DNA of 64,000 nt, from contig NMRA01000678.1 in NCBI GenBank assembly GCA_002633005.1, positions 3,613 through 67,612 of the forward strand, in the 5' to 3' direction. Position 1 is the stretch's first letter. Each line of letters starts with the position of its first letter. A program made the position numbers and the translations under genes. The stretch is from Phoronis australis (lineage: Eukaryota; Phoronida; Phoronidae). This document shows positions 57,901-64,000 of the stretch, piece by piece. Below the pieces are notes generated by a model. It saw only the letters and a list, made by a program, of their open reading frames with translations. It had not been told where the DNA came from and did no database searches.

Positions 57901-59945
57901 ATCCTTGTCTAGGAGCTGAACACCAGAGCAATCTACAGTGTGACCAGTTGTCAAGGAATGATTGAGAACATTGGAATGACGAACAAGATTCTTAGCATTA
58001 GAGTAAAAGAACACTGTAAAGACACACACAGTGCTTGACAATTGGTCACACTATAGATTGCTCTGGTGTTCAGATCCCAAACAAGGATAATGCCACCCTG
58101 AGCCTCCTCATAAAGGAGGCCATGTATATACGGTTGAATCATGCTGAGCGCTACCTCAACAGAAACATTGGTTCATTTGAGCTCCAACTGTTTTGATTTC
58201 TGATCTCTCCCCCTTACAATGCATTTTGATGTCTCTTCTCTACCTGTGTCGCTAGTTTTGTGTTTGTAACTGTTTCCTTGAGAAAGGTTTAATGAACTAA
58301 ACCGAAACGTTGGATTAGATAGATATGTCGTTATTTACTTACGCGCTAATTTTAAAGTCCTTGTTGCAAACTGCCCATGTGGTTCTAGTATCCGAAAATA
58401 CTTACTACATAAATCCTTATTTTCGACACCCTTTCTTTATATTCTTTTCGCCTTTCTTGCCAAAAGCGATTTTTTAACAGTATTTGACCCTTCTCCGTGA
58501 GCGTATAATTACAGGCTGTCATCGGTTATTTCCGTACCCACATTTCCGGCTCATCAGTTCAGGAACTTGTCCTGAACGCCGCCATTTTTTCCTTGTAACT
58601 GAATGTGCTATGGCTTGCTCGAAAAGTCTTCATTATTTTGTTTTATTAGTAATATATCGTGATTCGTTTGCATATGTAGTGTATTTATAGTTTGTAGTTA
58701 GTGGTCGTTGATTTTTTTGGAATGTTACGCGTACTTAGTATGTTAAAATAGCATTGGNNNNNNNNNNNNNNNNNNNNNNNNNNNNNNNNNNNNNNNNNNN
58801 NNNNNNNNNNNNNNNNNNNNNNNNNNNNNNNNNNNNNNNNNNNNNNNNNNNNNNNNNNNNNNNNNNNNNNNNNNNNNNNNNNNNNNNNNNNNNNNNNNNN
58901 NNNNNNNNNNNNNNNNNNNNNNNNNNNNNNNNNNNNNNNNNNNNNNNNNNNNNNNNNNNNNNNNNNNNNNNNNNNNNNNNNNNNNNNNNNNNNNNNNNNN
59001 NNNNNNNNNNNNNNNNNNNNNNNNNNNNNNNNNNNNNNNNNNNNNNNNNNNNNNNNNNNNNNNNNNNNNNNNNNNNNNNNNNNNNNNNNNNNNNNNNNNN
59101 NNNNNNNNNNNNNNNNNNNNNNNNNNNNNNNNNNNNNNNNNNNNNNNNNNNNNNNNNNNNNNNNNNNNNNNNNNNNNNNNNNNNNNNNNNNNNNNNNNNN
59201 NNNNNNNNNNNNNNNNNNNNNNNNNNNNNNNNNNNNNNNNNNNNNNNNNNNNNNNNNNNNNNNNNNNNNNNNNNNNNNNNNNNNNNNNNNNNNNNNNNNN
59301 NNNNNNNNNNNNNNNNNNNNNNNNNNNNNNNNNNNNNNNNNNNNNNNNNNNNNNNNNNNNNNNNNNNNNNNNNNNNNNNNNNNNNNNNNNGCTCCAGTCG
59401 CACTGACGGCGTTTTCTCGGCCTGGGTTCCTGAATGAATTGTACTTCCGGGTTCGCGGCAAGTTCAAAATGGCGGTGTTTCTTCGGGTGCGAATCGTGAG
59501 TGGCGCGTTCATTTAAACTGTTTTCGAGTACGGATCGTGTATTAGTTATGGGGTAGGTACTTCTTGGATCCTTATAACATCTTCTAACCATGTAATAAGG
59601 GTTAACAACGCGTGAGACAAGGACTTTAAAGTTTGTGCTTCGGCACAACTCAGTTTTAGGGATCCTACAAATAAAAGCACAAGGCGTACGAACTCTTGGA
59701 ACACAGGTTCCTTAAAACTGACTATTTGAAGTGATCCTTAAAATGGTTAATCATAATGCAAATGTATTATTGATTTCTAAACTGCGACGTACAATAACTA
59801 CTTCGACCATCAAATTGTGTCTTTCCAGAGAACGATGACATTGAGGTAGTCCAAGGATTTTTGAAGGCTATGCAGACCAGAAATGACCCGGCATATGCGG
59901 CATACTTACTATATAGAGAAATGATGCACAGAGTCAAGACTGCCG
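36886..59945 (+). CDS. gene 2: novel secreted helical-repeat protein, 11 exons visible
   Basis: Exons: 36886-36933, 37476-37584, 39488-39613, 45504-45620, 47376-47459, 47955-48068, 50292-50405, 53636-53760, 54083-54221, 56839-56964 and 59829-59945. Joined, they give 1219 bases, an open frame of 406 codons plus one base, so the gene continues past the window. The start is a clear signal peptide. The rest is charged, predicted helical and has one Cys near the new N terminus, so disulfide folding is unlikely. Most exons are symmetric phase 1-1, which allows duplication without frameshift. Exons 10 and 11 repeat exons 3 and 4, so a block of about 7 exons is duplicated within the gene. I recognise no family; function is unknown. 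The gene model is inferred from phase, splice sites and paralogy. Confidence 0.75.
37476..37584 (+). CDS. gene 2 exon 2: mature N terminus
   Basis: Acceptor CACTCTTGCAG, donor C|GTAAGTAATG. Encodes CSARPDPSNEHSVVATVRSA then IEEVREEYRSEKTENS. Starts phase 0, ends phase 1. Its donor and following intron resemble those of exon 9 (54083-54221), so exons 2 and 9 occupy the same position at the start of each block. Confidence 0.75.
38040..39170. repeat. inverted-repeat MITE family related to 19904-20306
   Basis: 38070-38160 (CTGATCCCGAGG, TTTTTACTCGA) and 39005-39125 (GTACTCG, ATACTCGGGCACA) resemble the ends of the 19904 element. A parallel pair occurs at 55805-55930 and 56600-56660 in the duplicated block. 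Confidence 0.4.
38176..38277. repeat. 41-bp-arm palindrome, MITE-like
   Basis: The left arm TCGATTGGCG..GAAGTAATATCCCAC and the right arm GTGGGATATTACTTC..CGCCAATCGA are complementary across a spacer of about 20 bp. Single arms recur at 16155-16205 and about 38474. Lies in gene 2 intron 2. Confidence 0.7.
39361..39440 (+). repeat. short tandem duplication
   Basis: TTTCAAGTCAGAAAGGGAGTT with the preceding TTTCGATTTTTT occurs twice in direct succession, 50-100 bases upstream of the ATPEL exon. Confidence 0.65.
39488..39613 (+). CDS. gene 2 exon 3: ATPEL exon, copy 1 (126 bp)
   Basis: Acceptor TATCTCTTTCAG, donor ACCA|GTACGTCAA, phase 1-1. Encodes ATPELINSAVSASLKSWPRL and on to SKTAPT, an amphipathic helical segment. 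The paralogue is 56839-56964, with 28 of 41 residues identical. Confidence 0.8.
41256..41442 (+). repeat. dispersed repeat family A, copy 3 (interrupted)
   Basis: Diverged match to 29760-29960. The hAT-like element at 41443 inserted into it; the tail of the repeat may continue at 41870-41945. Confidence 0.5.
41443..41752 (+). mobile_element. hAT-like element, 310 bp, 5-bp target duplication
   Basis: Termini CATAGGCGGATTTAG and CTAGATCAGCCACTG, flanked by AAAAT on both sides (41438-41442, 41753-41757). No transposase. The terminal pattern CAGTGGCGGAT is that of hAT-type ends. Confidence 0.8.
41945..42014 (+). mobile_element. hAT-like element, right-end fragment
   Basis: Ends CTCTAAATCCGCCACTG like the family members at 18207 and 41752. 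The left end is missing, and there is one N at 41952. Confidence 0.55.
42600..42850 (+). repeat. dispersed repeat family C (partner 52110-52260)
   Basis: Shares CAGGTTGGACTC, CATTTAACTCACGCAATGT and TTTTAATGTCCGCC in order with 52150-52255. Confidence 0.6.
43127..43188 (-). repeat. tRNA-derived SINE head, copy 1
   Basis: On the minus strand CAGCTGCTGAATATCTCAGT runs into GGTTAAGGTGACGGCT, an A-box-like promoter half. Matches 43446-43536. Confidence 0.5.
43446..43536 (-). repeat. tRNA-derived SINE head, copy 2, with A and B boxes
   Basis: On the minus strand AGCTCAGCGGTTAAGG (A box) is followed about 40 bases later by GGGTTCGTATCC (B box), the internal Pol III promoter of tRNAs. The cloverleaf is imperfect and a related copy lies 300 bases away, so a SINE is more likely than a functional tRNA. 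A matching tail motif (AATCAGC(A/C)TGACATG) is found near 43408 and 39741. Confidence 0.6.
44430..44930 (+). repeat. dispersed repeat family B, copy 2
   Basis: Partner of 15271-15760. Non-coding. Confidence 0.6.
45504..45620 (+). CDS. gene 2 exon 4: NDxIEV exon, copy 1 (117 bp)
   Basis: Acceptor GTGTCTTTTCAG, donor G|GTAAGTTTCA, phase 1-1. Encodes NDEIEVVEGLLKAMQTRDDE and on to LHRVKTA. The paralogue is 59829-59945, with 31 of 38 residues identical. Confidence 0.8.
47376..47459 (+). CDS. gene 2 exon 5: SWEV exon (84 bp)
   Basis: Acceptor TTCATTTTCAG, donor A|GTAAGTGGTT, phase 1-1. Encodes FSWEVYNNRLWRLIFVVAPQ then MQKTGGK. This is the most hydrophobic exon. Part of it is duplicated just downstream (47598-47790). 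Confidence 0.8.
47410..47790 (+). repeat. tandem duplication of the 3' half of the SWEV exon plus intron, about 190 bp x 2
   Basis: 47410-47597 and 47598-47790 align throughout. The second copy keeps an open frame (YLIFVVSVEKQKTGGK) and a GTATGT donor, but there is no AG acceptor in front of it, so it cannot be a normal exon. Confidence 0.7.
47955..48068 (+). CDS. gene 2 exon 6: PxxEE exon (114 bp, GC donor)
   Basis: Acceptor ATTTGGAACAG, GC donor AAAAAAG|GCAAGC, phase 1-1. Encodes PDGEELIKALQADVKGIRDE and on to LPQLKK, which reads as heptad-like amphipathic helix. Confidence 0.8.
49030..49190. repeat. relative of the 38-196 tandem repeat
   Basis: Carries GTGGGCGCTTAATTGGAAAT and GTGAGCGCTTATTATGAAAC. 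Confidence 0.5.
50292..50405 (+). CDS. gene 2 exon 7: xLxPV exon (114 bp)
   Basis: Acceptor TTTCTTTGTAG, donor G|GTAAGTTGAA, phase 1-1. Encodes DLPPPVEVFKEIAVMEYVTD and on to SVVALN. Confidence 0.75.
52255..53085. mobile_element. foldback-like element in gene 2 intron 7
   Basis: The left arm 52255-52440 and right arm 52905-53085 are inverted (AGCTAACCAGCCC against GGGCTGGTTAGCT). Each arm is a run of degenerate units of about 21 bp containing CCCG followed by AAAAC. The spacer is about 460 bp without a recognised gene. Same architecture as 28863-29330. Confidence 0.65.
53636..53760 (+). CDS. gene 2 exon 8: xLTK exon (125 bp, phase 1-0)
   Basis: Acceptor GTAACATTTCAG, donor AAG|GTAATTTTTT. 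Encodes FLTKDKPATKKQVLSELRSL and on to KSTLEK. Confidence 0.75.
54083..54221 (+). CDS. gene 2 exon 9: NDRV exon (139 bp, phase 0-1)
   Basis: Acceptor GAAATTTAACAG, donor C|GTAAGTAGCG. Encodes ANDRVRRSFGADDFAETARS and on to KRREKVL. In gene 1 the corresponding exon is terminal; here it splices on into a second block. Confidence 0.75.
54264..55253 (+). mobile_element. hAT-like element, 990 bp, in gene 2 intron 9
   Basis: Flanked by TATTA (54259-54263, 55254-55258); termini CATAGGCGGATTTAG and CTAGATCCGCCACTG. The homologous intron after exon 2 (37585-37640) lacks it, confirming insertion. Contains a G-run with two Ns at 54436-54437 and a tRNA-like stretch at about 54957-55030. Confidence 0.85.
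54957..55030 (+). repeat. tRNA-like sequence inside the hAT-like element
   Basis: GTGGTGCAGTGGTAAAGCAC resembles an A box and GAGTTCGAGTCTG a B box about 30 bases later. Acceptor-stem pairing is poor, so it is a tRNA-derived relic or SINE head and not a working tRNA. Confidence 0.35.
55497..55650 (-). mobile_element. hAT-like MITE, 154 bp
   Basis: Flanked by AGCAC (55492-55496, 55651-55655), termini CAGTAGCGGATTTAG and GGATCCGCCCCTG. It is the reverse-complement relative of 18057-18207. Confidence 0.8.
56839..56964 (+). CDS. gene 2 exon 10: ATPEL exon, copy 2 (126 bp)
   Basis: Acceptor CTCTTTTTCAG, donor ACCA|GTACGTTAA, phase 1-1. Encodes ATPELINKATSALVKSWPRL and on to AKSHPT. Confidence 0.8.
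57609..58357. mobile_element. Penelope-like 3' ends arranged as a palindrome, arms about 330 bp
   Basis: The left arm 57609-57955 and right arm 58040-58357 (continuing at 59626-59641 after the inserted TTAA element) are inverted copies around a spacer of about 85 bp. Both arms encode, reading outward, the same C terminus of a Penelope-type GIY-YIG endonuclease (LLIKEAMHIRLNHAERYLNR, then GSFELQL) and a stop. Each is followed by a stem-loop (GGTTTA..TAAACC) and GAAACGTTGG. The flanks share CGG(T/C)ACAAC(C/T)CA, suggesting a duplicated target of at least 12 bp. Confidence 0.75.
57793..58041 (-). pseudogene. Penelope GIY-YIG C terminus, left arm
   Basis: The minus-strand frame contains NHSLTTGHTVDCSGVQLLDK and IKEAMHIRLNHAERYLNRNI, typical of the end of Penelope-type endonucleases, where the His, a late Glu and a final Asn contribute to the fold. 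The N-terminal YIG core is absent, so it is a fragment. The right arm repeats the last 50 residues or so on the plus strand at 58042-58197. Confidence 0.65.
58356..59625 (+). mobile_element. TTAA-target element, copy 3, containing the assembly gap
   Basis: TTAA at 58352-58355 and 59626-59629; termini AGTCCTTGTT and GAGACAAGGACT. Near-identical to copy 1 on both sides of the gap (58758-59390). The 106-aa frame starts at 59591 on the minus strand and runs into the gap. Compared with copy 1, about 1.0 kb should be missing while 633 Ns are given. Confidence 0.85.
58758..59390. other. assembly gap (N)
   Basis: 633 Ns. Frames reported across it have no meaning. Confidence 0.99.
59829..59945 (+). 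CDS. gene 2 exon 11: NDxIEV exon, copy 2 (117 bp)
   Basis: Acceptor GTGTCTTTCCAG, donor G|GTAAGTTTCA, phase 1-1. Encodes NDDIEVVQGFLKAMQTRNDP and on to MHRVKTA. The next expected exon (SWEV type) would lie about 0.5 kb beyond the window, judged from the spacing in gene 1. Confidence 0.8.
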
Positions 59946-60833
59946 GTAAGTTTCACATCTGTATATGCTGCATCTAACCTCTGTCATTGCCTTCAGTCCA
60001 GGCTATACTAGAATTAGAGTCTGATGTTCAACTTGAAAACGAAGTCATTTGGTAAACTAAGCTAGGGTCTGATTTGTGTGCGTATTTCAACTTCATATAT
60101 TGTCTCTTACTTTTGTATTTTTTCTGAAACATACTTATTCAATTGCTACACATTGAATGAAATTGCACGCATTTCATTTTGGATGATCTCGATGAGATAC
60201 GAAAATAGAAGTACCATTGTTCTGTAAACCAAAACGAAGCGTTCTGCCCGAGTGCCATTTTGAGCAGTGATGGGCATGGTGACCTCAATCCGTATTTATC
60301 ATCAGGGATCCGTTTCATTAAAGTGATTCGTCTTACACTCCTACTTCACACTAAGTGGACAAAGGATTAGCCATGTAATTATGAGAGTATCACAGTCTAG
60401 TAATGAACTATAGGAATCATTTCAATATCTAGCAATTATTCATATATTCTTAGAGACATTGCACTTTTGCTCAGGTGAGCTTTAATTATTCTTAGAAACA
60501 TTTTCTTGGAACATAAGACAAAATTCCTGTCTTAAGTCACTCCTCGTTGGAGATACCCCTGCAATATGACTATATTATGCCGGTCAGGTTGTCAAAGCGT
60601 GTATTTCTATTCATCTGACTTAAATACACCAGTTGACCGTACCCTGGGTTGACTAACAATTATGCACCAACTGAAAAATGCCAGAGTTGAACACACGACT
60701 GTTAATAGGGGTGGCCTAGTCTCGCATCCGACCCTGGAGTCTGGTGTACACCTCGGAATCGATGCCATTTGGTCAGGTTTTTGCCATTCTAAGCTACGAT
60801 CTGATTTGTTTGTGCATGTCAACATTCCTTTGA

Positions 60834-62522
60834 AGGAGAATGCCACCCGATTTAATTAGTCTTTTTACTGTCTTAATCGGTCTATATCCACATCGCCTCG
60901 CTCACGGTCAACCTTACCTTGCCAAGAGGTGTCGCGTTAACCTGTGAGGAAGGTGAGAAACAACGCAGCGACGTCACTTGTTCATTTGCAGAATGAATGC
61001 CGCTATGTTGCGGTGCATCTTTCCCGCTTGTCCGAACTATGCGGCTGTGAGGAAAGCAGGTACATCGTCTTTTCGACTTCCTCGAGAGCCCCAAATGCTT
61101 AGGAGATGGCTGAAAAATGAAACGTACGCTGTTAATACCAAGTATGAGGCCGTGAGACATCTCCATGTCTGTGGTCGGCAGTCGTCGACAGTGAGTCTGC
61201 TGAATGCCGGCATACCAAAGAACTATCCATACGTTCCGTTGTCTGTGCATGTTCACGGCGCGTCTCTAGTATTTCTTGGTCGCTGTATTCCGGTTCGAAC
61301 TGAGAGCCTGTGAAACTTAACGATCTACCTGCGAAGTCTTCGTCGGATGAACTCTCGTCTAGAACTCGGGATTCTGTTGACGTTCTGCGTTCTGTTTCAA
61401 ATTGAAATATTCCCGCCCTAACCAATGCTTATATAAAACTGAACAAAGTCGGTCTCATTAGATACAATTTGTAATGCCTTTGGAGTATTCGTGAGTGCAA
61501 ATATTTTGCGAAGCCAGCAATGAATAAACCGCTGCGTTACCGGCTTCGCGTGCAATAAAGGTAATTGACCGGGCACCGAGGCCGTGTTAGCGCATGCTAA
61601 ATCAGTGTTTGCTGACAGAAACTGTTGTGAAACAAAACCTCGATTTTCCATCCCACGGCCAGGTATTAGGGGAATCTTTATATTTACATATACATTATTC
61701 AAATAATGATTGTCAATAGACAACTTCTGTCCTGACGATTTAGTGGCAGGCAAAGGGGAACCTGAATACGCGGCCCCCGACGAGTAAGTAGATTTGCAGT
61801 TTCGTGGCTAATTCACCAACATAATCACGTGCACATTACATGTACTTCTTTGGCTCAGTAGTATAGTGTTTTCTTGACTGGAAGTTTAGTTTCCAACTTT
61901 GGCTGGTTTTTGTTTGTGATGTCTTCAGTCTGGCTGCGACAGGCCCAGTGGGTTCCGAGCAACTGACCGGGATAACGAGTCAGTCCGGCCGCGATGGGCC
62001 TGATCGGGTTCCGAGCCACTAACTGGGATAACAAGCCTTTTGTTTGTTAAGAACTCAAAAAATCACAAGTCTAAACAACACAGATCTAGGTTCTCCTGTC
62101 TGTATTTCATGGAAGAATACTTCGAATTTATTTTCGAACAGACCCCAAACTCATGCTACGGTCCTTGGTAAATTGGCCTGCCGAACTTTGTAGGCTACGG
62201 TGTGCCCAAATACCAATAAATTCGTAACAGCGAAATAAAACAACACGTTTTTATAGGAACTCGGTGTATTTTAAGGGTTTTACATCGAAGTTTGATGATT
62301 TATTGGTGTTAAACGATGAATTAAAACGATAAGCTGACACCAGTAACCCGTGTTGTGAACTGCTGAACAGACTGCGCGTGAAACCAATGACGTCATTGGA
62401 TAATTTCAACACCTCCGTCTGCTGTCAGGTGTCAGGTAACGCAACCGAACGTGCTGTTATCGAGTAGAACTACTCGATCTAAATTGATACAAAATAGGTT
62501 GTTTTTTGGGTGGCATGTTCCT
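60834..62522 (+). mobile_element. Kolobok T2-type transposon, copy 2, non-autonomous
   Basis: Left end TTGA-AGGAGAATGCCACCC (target site mutated), right end GGGTGGCATGTTCCT-TTAA (62523-62526). Aligns with 30720-32664 over most of its length and carries a better preserved THAP exon. The catalytic part of the transposase is missing. It lies within the gene 2 intron after exon 11. Confidence 0.8.
60993..61313 (+). pseudogene. THAP-domain fragment of a Kolobok transposase
   Basis: Follows an acceptor-like CATTTGCAG. From the Met at 60993 it reads MNAAMLRCIFPACPNYAAVR, then SSFRLPREPQMLRRWLKN and HLHVCGRQ. This fits the THAP C2CH finger: a Cys pair near the N terminus, the Arg/Trp core and a late Cys. 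The final His-Phe of the finger is lost by a frame change compared with copy 1 (RDRHF). The domain binds transposon ends in autonomous Kolobok elements. Confidence 0.6.
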
Positions 62523-63429
62523 TTAAAGGTTACGCAAAGAACAGTCGGCAATAGGACGGTCCCTGGTTACGCAGCGACACTTGAATCTCGCGGTATTTAC
62601 AGACAGAGCAGGAACATCTGTCAAGCAGTTGCATAGACTTGTTTTCACACTATTGGAATTTTTCATGTTCTTTGTTGCGTTAATTGTATTTGACCTTCCA
62701 ATGTCAGCGAAGTTTTACAGCTTTGGGCTGGAACTCTGATGGCAGAAATTGGATTAACTTGAGAACTATCCGTGGGTGCAATATTTTCGGCGTAATTCCT
62801 AGAATCAGGGCGACATTTCTGAAACGAGGCCACTGTAACAACGCATTCTCTTACCTCAAGGACAAAGGAGGTTTCTATATGGGGCGTCCTCTTAAAATTA
62901 ATGAGCAGGGGTTGAATTAATATTTAGCTCTGTAAATTTACAGAAAATGAGAGATACGAGAGAAAAAATTGAAATGTTGAAATTCTCGCACAATTCAAAA
63001 ATACATGTAGCTTAGAATGGTAAAAATCAGACCAAATGGCCTTGTTTTCGAGTTGTTTCCCAGACTCCTATAGTGGAGTCTGAATACAAGACAATTAGAA
63101 GCTGGACACGAGAGAGTACGCTCTGTCACAGCACGACTTATAGGGGAGATTTTGCCTCTGGGAAGAGTAGTCACCAAGTAACAGGACCATCTCGTCCACG
63201 AGTCTGCTCATCCCGATTTGTCAAGCAAGTCTTGGCAATCGGCGATATTTCGTTAGTCTACTCAAAACAACTCATCGCGAAGAGACTATTCTACGAAAAA
63301 GAGGAGCTTAACAAGTTATCAAAAGCAAACATAGTCGTTTGGTATTGCTTTTGACGCTCGACGTTTTATAATGACGTCATTCTTTGCTCGTCTGATAGTA
63401 TCGCAATATCGCCATGTGGCTAAATGTGG
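62523..63429. other. intron DNA, no gene recognised
   Basis: Frames at 62684-62920 and 63073-63354 have no recognisable domain or phase-compatible splice sites. Confidence 0.35.
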
Positions 63430-64000
63430 CGATAACTCTACCGACCAGATCTAAATAAGATTTTACACGGCAGTGTTAGCTGACGAAGTCAATGGGAAAG
63501 ACCGAATAAATGAGTGGGGTTGAGATGTAGGGAAACATTTCATGAGTACTTTCACTTGGTTATGTTTAGTTTAAGAAAATAATGTCCCAAAAAGGAATGT
63601 TTGAGTCAGACCATTAACCATTAAGAAACCGATCTCAAATTTTGTTCCCGTAGTCAAACTAGGTGTGACGTCTGGTTTTAGAAAGAACAGGAAGCTCGTT
63701 ATTGCTTGGGCTTAGGCTCTTCAAGTTGACTTGTTACAGCATGTCATCTTATTTGCCGAGCTCGGTCACGAGCAATGGCGAACCACCAGTTATTTGCCGA
63801 GCTGGTTCCCTGCATGTCCGCTAAGGGGGAAGCGGACTCAGGTATCATTTAATTCCCCCCGGAAAAAAAATTACACCGGCGTTTCTGATTGGCTGGTCGA
63901 ATTCTCAACAGGTAGCCCTTAATACGTAAGCAAACCGGGCACGACTGATGAAGGTAGAGCAAATGTGTAATGACTAGCTTGTGCTCTGTTGGTCAGACAA
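63430..64000 (+). repeat. duplicated intron segment preceding the next expected SWEV exon
   Basis: Homologous to 24365-24820, which in gene 1 precedes the SWEV exon by about 0.6-1.0 kb. It lacks the roughly 100-bp inverted insert found at 24690-24775 in gene 1. Confidence 0.65.

Noticed and set aside
58685-59648. Long open frames across the N gap
   Set aside because: They consist mostly of unknown residues and reflect the gap. Only the flanking parts are real sequence, and those belong to the TTAA element.

Overview
This is non-vertebrate animal genomic DNA, AT-rich, with small exons scattered through long repeat-filled introns, canonical GT-AG splice sites, a RIM synaptic-scaffold gene end and a tetraspanin exon. 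The transposon mix (L1/Tx1-type LINE, Penelope-like elements, T2-type Kolobok, hAT-like and foldback elements, tRNA-derived SINEs) suits a marine invertebrate, perhaps a deuterostome, but I cannot name the species. There is one large assembly gap (58758-59390) and a few single Ns.

Layout. 1-5000: a degenerate tandem repeat, one tetraspanin exon on the minus strand, and a repeat rich in ETS- and YY1-like motifs. 5190-19900: mobile DNA almost throughout: a GC-rich foldback-like block, a TTAA-target element (6250-7901), a decayed LINE (about 8250-13740), a Penelope-type GIY-YIG fragment, and a reversed Kolobok fragment interrupted by a second, reversed TTAA element. 20366-22025: the last three coding exons of a RIM gene on the plus strand, encoding its C2B domain, with a TAG codon exactly where the family has Trp. 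24360-28450: the 3' part of a novel gene (gene 1). 28860-36880: foldback, Kolobok and other repeats. 36886 to beyond the window: a second, much larger member of the same family (gene 2).

The most notable content is this gene family. Gene 2 starts with a signal-peptide exon, followed by at least ten short exons (84-139 bp). Most are symmetric phase 1-1 exons, and every junction keeps one frame open for 406 codons. The protein is predicted to be secreted, nearly Cys-free and mostly helical. An exon block (ATPEL, NDxIEV, SWEV, PxxEE, xLxPV, xLTK, NDRV) is duplicated inside gene 2 together with its introns, and the 3' half of the same block, with its own stop and poly(A) signal, forms gene 1 just downstream of RIM. 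I do not recognise this protein. Exon copies differ mainly by amino-acid replacements, and one intron uses a GC donor in both copies.

The introns of gene 2 and the intergenic DNA record layered insertions. The clearest is a Penelope-derived palindrome in the intron after 56964, which was itself split by a TTAA element. The uninterrupted palindrome arm preserves the empty target site.
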